Shown in pieces: positions 16,301-20,013 of a stretch of DNA of 20,013 bases. A model generated the notes under the pieces. That model was given only the letters and a program-made list of their open reading frames with translations. It did not search any database and had not been told where the DNA came from. Origin of the DNA: Treponema sp. UBA7590 (GTDB lineage: Bacteria > Spirochaetota > Spirochaetia > Treponematales > Treponemataceae). Position 1 is the stretch's first letter. Each line of letters starts with the position of its first letter. Position numbers and translations under genes: made by a program. Location of the stretch: contig DLKK01000070.1 in NCBI GenBank assembly GCA_002478955.1, positions 1 to 20,013 on the forward strand. The letters run 5' to 3'.

Positions 16301-16430
16301 CGCAGTTGTAGGTGGACTTACTTCCTCAACATTTGTAACGTTGCTCGTAATTCCGGTTTTGTATTCGATTGTCATGAAAAATCAGAAAAAAAGCGCTCCG
16401 ACAAAAATAAAAATCGAATACAACGAATAA
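13311..16430 (+). CDS. RND family efflux pump, HAE-1 type
   Basis: Inner-membrane, proton-driven drug/lipid exporter of 1039 residues, the normal length, with the two-fold pattern of one helix, a large periplasmic loop, then six helices. In the TM4 region VDASIVMIDN begins at 399, so Asp400 matches AcrB Asp407 but the second Asp (408) is Ala. In the TM10 region VVNNG at 931-935 puts Asn where AcrB has Lys940. This reduced proton relay is common in non-proteobacterial HAE-1 pumps, so it need not mean inactivity. ATG 13311 overlaps the adaptor stop by 4 nt; ATG 13314 is equally possible, with AGAGG 7 nt upstream. Substrate unknown. Confidence 0.93.
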   Translation: MMSVSRQTLNHPVLALIVFTLLGFVGIFTLKNVAIGLFPEVDSPYIMISTSYSNAGPESVEKTVTKVLESSLVSVSGLKNMTSTSNEGSSRISLEFNYGTDIDEAVNDVRDKLDRVSRSLPDNAGSPTIFKMDSNSMPILRIAVKGNRSASDLKQIAEDSIVDILEQADGVAQASVYGGKTKIVRVELEQNRLAAYGITVSAVSSALAKQNLELGGGKMNEGQKDYVVRTTGEYNSIEEINNAVITSINGYDVKLSDIGKAFLGYEDSNSEVYINGEPGIYVSVTKQSGSNSVTVANNVYQKMAELEKTLPADISMTILQDDTDSIRETINTLVESAVEGLILAVIVLFVFLQNFKSTIIIGISIPLSIIITLLAMSFAGITLNMMTMTGLILGVGMIVDASIVMIDNIYSYRMRGAKPKIAAILGSQEMISSVVSGNLTTICVFVPFLLYMKELGMMGQMFKGIIFTIVIALLSSLLVAIFLVPVLAGIFLPLTNRNEKPVKSKFFKILYGAFEKSIQAVTKVYTKLLKAALEYRAVTLVIAVCFLVVSVALIPTMRVNMMPNGNDDSVTLNITMPIGTPLKDTKAIALEFEKIIKDEVKGYKYLTTTIGSGGRGFGNSATYKANIQIRLPESSAQIDTAQTIQQKLRSHFNDFAGASFSFSAGMRGQMTGDDLDIAIRSDNLDAALDIADKVKAVMQTIPDIGEPSIDTERGLPQVEVDIDRDRAYAFGVDVTSVAREINYAINGVTSTEYRNNGKEYDVVVMYKPEDRKNVIDLESMYVNGSSGKVAVSNFATLKRGLGPVSIRRENQTRIVHVTASIVSEKNANLVEDEIREGIANTFIIPEGVTISYEGSWADVSDQMKMYMAIIVLAIILVFGVMAATYESFKAPLINLATIPFMIIGVVFFYKIINQPLSIMSMVGLIMLVGIVVNNGIILVDYTNLLRGRDIPLMEACLQAGTSRLRPVLMTTLTTILGMLPMCFATEGMSGMVQPIGIAVVGGLTSSTFVTLLVIPVLYSIVMKNQKKSAPTKIKIEYNE

Positions 16431-16447
16431 AATTTAAAATTTAATAT

Positions 16448-16504
16448 GGAAGGGGGAAAGCCTTCCCCTCGGCTCAACCCTTGCGGTTTTCGCCTACCCC
16501 TTCT
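16448..16504 (-). repeat. Structured intergenic repeat, copy A
   Basis: Read on the minus strand: a purine-rich start ending GGGGTAGG, a stem-loop (GGC...AACC...GGTT...GCC), CCGAGGGG, then a stem GGGGAA-GGCT-TTCCCC and CCTTCC. It has the same order of parts as copy B at 17770-17826: GGGTAGG, stem-loop, CCGAGGG, second stem with a GRCT loop. The outer ends also pair (16449-16455 with 16497-16503). It fills the gap between the RND pump and the PII-like gene. Confidence 0.65.
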
Positions 16505-16519
16505 AACTATGGAGTTTTT

Positions 16520-16822
16520 ATGCCAGAAGAAACAAACTATCGGATAGAAATTATTGCAAATCAGTCTGTCCAGGAAGATATTACGGAACTTCTTGAACAG
16601 GAAATCCCGGAAATCCAATATACTGTAATTCCAACAGTTCAAGGCCGCGGCGCGCACAGCAAAAAATTAGGCTCAACAACCTGGCCGGAACAAAATTTTG
16701 TGCTTTTTGCATATCTTTCCAGAAATGACGCAAAAAAAGCAAAAGCCGTAATTTCCGCTGTAAAGCAAAAATTTGCCAGCGAAGGAATCAGCTTTTTCTG
16801 TGTTCAGGAAGTAATTCTTTAA
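16520..16822 (+). CDS. Small PII-like protein linked to the RND operon
   Basis: A 100-residue cytoplasmic protein. The pattern of a ferredoxin-like beta-alpha-beta repeat, the GRG at 42-44 and the segment LGSTTWPEQN (50-59), where PII proteins have the T-loop region, suggest the PII-like superfamily (PG0823-type). Such proteins are often encoded beside RND or metal-efflux genes and may sense a small molecule and modulate the transporter; that role is inferred. ATG 16520 is chosen because GGAG at 16511-16514 lies 5 nt upstream; in-frame codons further upstream run through the repeat. It is probably cotranscribed with the pump, 89 nt away. The stop is 3 nt from the convergent prmC stop. Confidence 0.75.
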   Translation: MPEETNYRIEIIANQSVQEDITELLEQEIPEIQYTVIPTVQGRGAHSKKLGSTTWPEQNFVLFAYLSRNDAKKAKAVISAVKQKFASEGISFFCVQEVIL

Positions 16823-16825
16823 AAA

Positions 16826-17740
16826 TTATCTTATTCCGTAAACATTTCGGTCTTGGCCTTCCAGGTCTTTGAATATTTTTGTGCAGCGAAAATTGTTCTG
16901 CTCAAAGATATTTCTTGTTGCATCGGCGTTGTATTCGCCGGTTTCCATAAGCAGAACTCCGTTGTGCGCAAGATGTCCGTAGCTTTCTGGAACCAGCCGC
17001 CGGATTATTCCAAGACCGTCATTTTGTTCGGTCGGCTCGCCAAAAATTCCAACATCGCCGTCAAGCGCAAGCCTCGGTTCATTTCTTCCGTCCTTTAAAA
17101 GTTCTGTGACCATTTTTGCCGGAATGTACGGTGGATTTGTAAGAATCAGATCGAACGTGAACGGAACTTCTGAAAATAAATTTGTCTGGATAAATCTGAG
17201 TTCTTCAAATTCTGTTGCCGGAAGAAGTTTTTTTGCGTTTTGTTTTGCAATGTTCAAGGCTTCTTCGCTGATGTCCGCAAAAGTAAATTTTGGAAGTTTT
17301 TCGGAAGGAATTTTATATTCTTCAATAAGATTTTTTAAAACTGAAATTCCGATGCAGCCGCTTCCTGCGCACATATCGCAGACTGAAAGAATGATTTCCG
17401 GCCGGAATTCAATTTTTGCGATGATTTCGTCAATCGCTTTTTCAACAAGAATTTCTGTGTCTGGCTTTGGAATCAAAACGCTTGGCGAAACAATAAAATC
17501 ATAGCCGTAGAATTCCTTGAGCCCGGTTATGTATGCAACTGGAAGTCCGGTTTTTCGTTTTGCAACAGCTTCTGTAAGCCACGAAAATTGTTCCGCGCTA
17601 AGTTCTTTTTCTGAATGAACTAAAATCCAGGTTTTGTTCTGTTTTAAACAATGTTCCAGAAGCACGTTTACGTCCAGACTTGCGCTTGGTGAATCTTTTA
17701 AGGTTTTTATTGAAATATTTTTAAATTCTTGGATTGTCAT
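16826..17740 (-). CDS. prmC: Release factor glutamine methyltransferase PrmC
   Basis: Uses S-adenosylmethionine to N5-methylate the Gln of the GGQ motif in peptide-release factors. 304 residues: an N-terminal helical domain (1-75), the linker motif PVAYITGLKEFYGY, the SAM-binding motif DMCAGSGCIG at 122-131, an acidic Asp in ADIS, and the catalytic NPPY at 202-205. The usual LIPRPxTE reads LIPKPDTE, a conservative change. It follows prfA on the same strand after 98 nt, the common prfA-prmC pairing of enzyme and substrate. No SD is visible before the ATG, and the gap contains repeat copy B, which may process or attenuate the transcript. Confidence 0.94.
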   Translation of the reverse strand: MTIQEFKNISIKTLKDSPSASLDVNVLLEHCLKQNKTWILVHSEKELSAEQFSWLTEAVAKRKTGLPVAYITGLKEFYGYDFIVSPSVLIPKPDTEILVEKAIDEIIAKIEFRPEIILSVCDMCAGSGCIGISVLKNLIEEYKIPSEKLPKFTFADISEEALNIAKQNAKKLLPATEFEELRFIQTNLFSEVPFTFDLILTNPPYIPAKMVTELLKDGRNEPRLALDGDVGIFGEPTEQNDGLGIIRRLVPESYGHLAHNGVLLMETGEYNADATRNIFEQNNFRCTKIFKDLEGQDRNVYGIR

Positions 17741-17769
17741 AAAAAGGGTTTTAGGGATTTTTCCCTAGG

Positions 17770-17826
17770 AGAGAGGGTAGGTCGCAACAAAGTGCGACCG
17801 AGGGAGAGACTTCTCCCTTTCCCTTT
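17770..17826 (+). repeat. Structured intergenic repeat, copy B
   Basis: A purine-rich start leads to GGGTAGG, then a perfect hairpin GGTCGCA (17780-17786) with TGCGACC (17793-17799), then CGAGGG and a second perfect stem AGGGAGA (17801-17807) with TCTCCCT (17812-17818) and loop GACT, ending in CCCTTT. The order matches copy A in the opposite orientation. Next to it on the prmC side is a further hairpin, AGGGA-TTTT-TCCCT at 17753-17766. The element lies between prfA and prmC. Confidence 0.7.
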
Positions 17827-17838
17827 GGTCATAAAAAT

Positions 17839-18930
17839 CTAGTCGTTTCCGAGCGTTGTTATGTCTGCCTTGAGCTGCTCTTCTTTTGCGTAAACGTTCA
17901 GCGCGTCCAACATTCCGTCCATTTCGCCCATCATAAATGCCGGCAAATTGTGCTGGCTGTAGTTGATTCGGTGGTCTGTAACGCGATCCTGCGGATAGTT
18001 GTAAGTTCTGATTTTTTCTGAACGCGCACCAGAACCAACCATGCTTGAGCGGGCTGCGGCTCGTTCCGCCTGCTTTTTGCTTTCTTCCAGATCGAAAAGC
18101 CGGGCACGCAATACGCGGAATGCCTTTTCCTTGTTTTTTATCTGCGATTTTTCGTCCTGCTGGATTACAACAATTCCTGTCGGGATATGCGTGAGTCGGA
18201 CTGCAGAGTCGGTTGTGTTAACGCACTGTCCGCCTGGACCGCCTGCGCGCATAACATCAATGCGGACATCGCCTGGTTTTATTTCGATTTCTGTTTCTTC
18301 TGCTTCTGGAAGAACTGCTACGGTCGCTGTTGAAGTCTGAAGCCGTCCCTGGGATTCTGTGGCAGGAACTCGCTGTACGCGGTGAACGCCTGATTCCCAG
18401 CGCAAAGTTCCGTAAACGAATTTTCCGCTTATTGAAGTTACAATTTTATTGAATCCGCCAACTTCTGTTTCCTGCTGTTCCATGACTTCGTATTTCCAGC
18501 CTTTTCTGTCGGCAAGATGACAATACATTTCCCACAAGTCGCGTACAAAAAGGGTTGCCTCATCGCCGCCGGCCGCAGAACGTATTTCAAGGATAATATT
18601 TTTTTCATCAAGTGGATCTGGCGGAACCAGCTTTAATTTTATTTCTTCCTCAAGTTTTGGCTGTTCTTCTTCAAGCGATTTTAGCTCTTCGCGGGCCATC
18701 TCCTTCATTTCAACATCGTCTTCAGCGGTAATCATTTCTTTTGCGTCTTTGATTCCCTGCAAAACTTTTTTGTATTGCGCATAAAGTTCGCTTAGTTCAG
18801 AAAGATATCCGTTTTCGCGCATTGTTTCTTTGTATTTTTTCTGGTCTTTTACAAGGTTCGGGTCTAAAACCATTTCCTGGACAACCTTGTAGCGATTTTC
18901 ACATTCTTCGAGTTTTTTCAATAAATCCAT
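17839..18930 (-). CDS. prfA: Peptide chain release factor 1
   Basis: Recognises UAA and UAG stop codons and triggers peptide release on the ribosome. 363 residues, the standard length. The stop-codon reading motif PAT is at 189-191, which distinguishes RF1 from RF2 (SPF). The GGQ motif is at 233-235 within RAGGPGGQCVN. The N-terminal coiled-coil domain and the signature VHRVQRVPATESQGR are intact. No SD precedes the ATG. A near-consensus promoter (18937-18965) has its -10 only 6 nt from the start codon, so the mRNA is probably leaderless. prmC lies downstream on the same strand. Confidence 0.96.
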   Translation of the reverse strand: MDLLKKLEECENRYKVVQEMVLDPNLVKDQKKYKETMRENGYLSELSELYAQYKKVLQGIKDAKEMITAEDDVEMKEMAREELKSLEEEQPKLEEEIKLKLVPPDPLDEKNIILEIRSAAGGDEATLFVRDLWEMYCHLADRKGWKYEVMEQQETEVGGFNKIVTSISGKFVYGTLRWESGVHRVQRVPATESQGRLQTSTATVAVLPEAEETEIEIKPGDVRIDVMRAGGPGGQCVNTTDSAVRLTHIPTGIVVIQQDEKSQIKNKEKAFRVLRARLFDLEESKKQAERAAARSSMVGSGARSEKIRTYNYPQDRVTDHRINYSQHNLPAFMMGEMDGMLDALNVYAKEEQLKADITTLGND

Positions 18931-18936
18931 AGAAAA

Positions 18937-18965
18937 AATATACTGAATTTGTTGTGTTTTTTCAA
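18937..18965 (-). promoter_or_regulatory. prfA promoter, leaderless geometry
   Basis: TTGAAA (18960-18965, minus) and TATATT (18937-18942, minus) each match 5 of 6 consensus bases and are exactly 17 nt apart. The prfA ATG follows the -10 after 6 nt (TTTTCT), so transcription should start at or within a base of the start codon. There is no SD. Confidence 0.65.
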
Positions 18966-18970
18966 TTCGC

Positions 18971-18999
18971 TTGTAACTTCAACGTTTTTTGATTATTTT
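18971..18999 (+). promoter_or_regulatory. Promoter of the DUF4349 gene, leaderless geometry
   Basis: TTGTAA (18971-18976) and TATTTT (18994-18999) are 17 nt apart, and the ATG at 19006 follows after 6 nt. Each hexamer matches 4 of 6 consensus bases. The -35 box is only 5 nt from the divergent prfA -35, so the two promoters lie back to back. No SD is present. Confidence 0.42.
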
Positions 19000-19005
19000 T
19001 ATGGT

Positions 19006-19920
19006 ATGAAAAAGATTATTGGAATATTTCTTGGTTTAACTTTTGTTGTGTTTGCCGGATGTTCAAAAAAATCGGCAATTTCGTATGATTTCAAGGCAGA
19101 GGAATCTGCGCCGATGTATGCCGATTCTGTGGCTGCTCCGCGGCTTGCTATGTCTAAAAAAATGATGGCAACAGGCAATTCTGCTGAAAGAAATTTTTCT
19201 GGAAGTGCAAATGATTCTGGCGCGGCGGAAACTGGAGTTGAAAGAAAACTTATCCGCAACGGCGATATTTCCCTTGAAGTTTCAGATTTGGAAAAAACTC
19301 AAGCCGCGATTGAAGATTGGGTGAAAGAATTTGGCGGTTATATTTCCAGTTCAAATAATGGTGAAAAAAGTTCAAGCTATACGGTAAGAATTCCTTCTGA
19401 AAAATTTGATTCTGCCATGGACGCTGTCGGTGCTTTGGGAACGCTGAAAAACAAAAATATTTCTACGCAGGATGTTTCTGACCAGTTCTATGATTTGCAG
19501 TCGCGCCTTGAGACAAAAAAAGTTCTTCGGGACAAATTGAACGGCTATCTGCGACAGGCAAATTCAATGCAGGATATTTTAAAGGTTGAGTCTGAATTGA
19601 ATTCCGTTCAGTCTGATATTGAATCAATGGAAGGAAGGCTGAAAAGGCTTACTTCGCAGATTGATTTTTCAACAATTTCAGTTTATGTAACGTTGCCGTA
19701 CAAATCTGTTCAGGGCGGTGGATTTGAGCTTCCTAATCTAGGTGATGGATTCCGTCATTTTGTTTCAAATATTATTTCGTATTTCGGCGGATTTGTCGCG
19801 GTGATTTTCTACGTGATTATCTGCGGAATTCCGCTGGTTGCGGTTCTTGCGTTCCTTTTCTGGCTTTTGTTCGGAAAAGTTGGTTTGCTTGTAAAACTTT
19901 ATAACAAGCTGAAGAGATAA
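19006..19920 (+). CDS. DUF4349 lipoprotein with C-terminal membrane helices
   Basis: A 304-residue envelope protein. The N-terminus MKKII, a hydrophobic stretch (5-16) and FAGC give a clear lipobox with Cys19 as the lipidated residue; this fixes the ATG at 19006 rather than an upstream in-frame codon. Then come a low-complexity Ala/Ser/Lys linker (20-78), a compact domain beginning RKLIRNGDISLEV (about 80-155), a coiled coil (about 160-220) and a strongly hydrophobic segment (about 253-290) followed by basic residues. The order matches DUF4349 proteins, whose function is not established. Lipid at one end and membrane helices at the other suggest a membrane-tethered periplasmic coil. It is divergent from prfA. 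No terminator is obvious after the stop. Confidence 0.85.
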   Translation: MKKIIGIFLGLTFVVFAGCSKKSAISYDFKAEESAPMYADSVAAPRLAMSKKMMATGNSAERNFSGSANDSGAAETGVERKLIRNGDISLEVSDLEKTQAAIEDWVKEFGGYISSSNNGEKSSSYTVRIPSEKFDSAMDAVGALGTLKNKNISTQDVSDQFYDLQSRLETKKVLRDKLNGYLRQANSMQDILKVESELNSVQSDIESMEGRLKRLTSQIDFSTISVYVTLPYKSVQGGGFELPNLGDGFRHFVSNIISYFGGFVAVIFYVIICGIPLVAVLAFLFWLLFGKVGLLVKLYNKLKR

Positions 19921-19953
19921 TAAAACAATAATGAGTTTATTATGAATCAATAA

Positions 19954-20003
19954 ATTGAATTTGCGGGAAGAAAAAGAAAGCGACAACCGAGCTATTCGGA
20001 GCG
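19954..20003 (-). repeat. Degenerate repeat, partner of 22-70
   Basis: On the minus strand the order CGCTCCG (19997-20003), TTG, CGC, TTTTTCT, GCA, ATTCAATTT-like matches that of bases 22-70. The spacing is almost equal but the sequence between anchors differs. No gene is supported in 19921-20013. Confidence 0.35.
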
Positions 20004-20013
20004 ATGGCAAGCA

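Noticed and set aside
13311..16430. Loss of AcrB Asp408 and Lys940 equivalents as a sign of a dead pump
   Set aside because: Variants with one Asp in TM4 and VNN in TM10 are widespread in functional-looking HAE-1 pumps outside Proteobacteria.
16481..16519. Upstream extension of the PII-like gene
   Set aside because: The extra codons lie in the intergenic repeat; GGAG before ATG 16520 gives a better start.
18949..19005. Upstream extension of the DUF4349 gene
   Set aside because: It would put 19 residues before a clear lipoprotein signal peptide and overlap the promoter region.
1..20013. CRISPR array, tRNA, rRNA or prophage
   Set aside because: No regularly spaced repeats, cloverleaf-like segments with a terminal TTC-stem, rRNA motifs or phage genes were seen on either strand.

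Overview
The window looks like chromosome from a spirochaete, most likely a Treponema. It is AT-rich and double-membraned: it has a TolC-type outer-membrane channel, an RND pump and a probable outer-membrane barrel. It also has relaxed spirochaetal lipoprotein signals and a short, hairpin-less RND adaptor of the kind known from Borrelia. This assignment is inferred from gene content and protein style, not from a database match.

Layout. 1-224: leader region with a promoter, a palindrome and a degenerate repeat. 225-3656: fatty-acid synthesis operon fabD-fabG-fabF-fabZ, followed by an unusual repeat/stem-loop region and a strong terminator (3628-3790). 3793-4713 (minus): metA, divergent from a four-gene plus-strand operon (4760-8876). 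That operon holds an alpha/beta-hydrolase homologue without its nucleophile serine, a U32 Fe-S protein (TrhP-like), an exported probable barrel protein and an exported metallophosphoesterase. 8894-10699 (minus): a RelA/SpoT protein with a degraded hydrolase centre and no C-terminal ACT domain. 10700-11040: a 341-base non-coding gap with a 117-base palindromic element and a second palindrome in front of the efflux genes. 11041-16822: tolC-like, adaptor, RND pump and a small PII-like protein. 16826-18930 (minus): prfA followed by prmC, the release factor and the enzyme that methylates its GGQ motif. 19006-19920: a DUF4349 lipoprotein.

Three cross-cutting patterns stand out. First, several operon-leading genes (metA, the hydrolase homologue, relA, prfA, the DUF4349 gene) have no Shine-Dalgarno sequence and carry a -10-like hexamer 6-7 nt before the start codon, as expected for leaderless mRNAs; fabD, tolC and most operon-internal genes have clear SD sequences. 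Second, a structured intergenic repeat occurs twice in opposite orientation, upstream of the PII-like gene and between prfA and prmC. Third, two enzyme-family proteins (the hydrolase homologue and the RSH protein) have lost catalytic residues while keeping the rest of the fold. I see no tRNA, rRNA, CRISPR array, transposase or phage gene.
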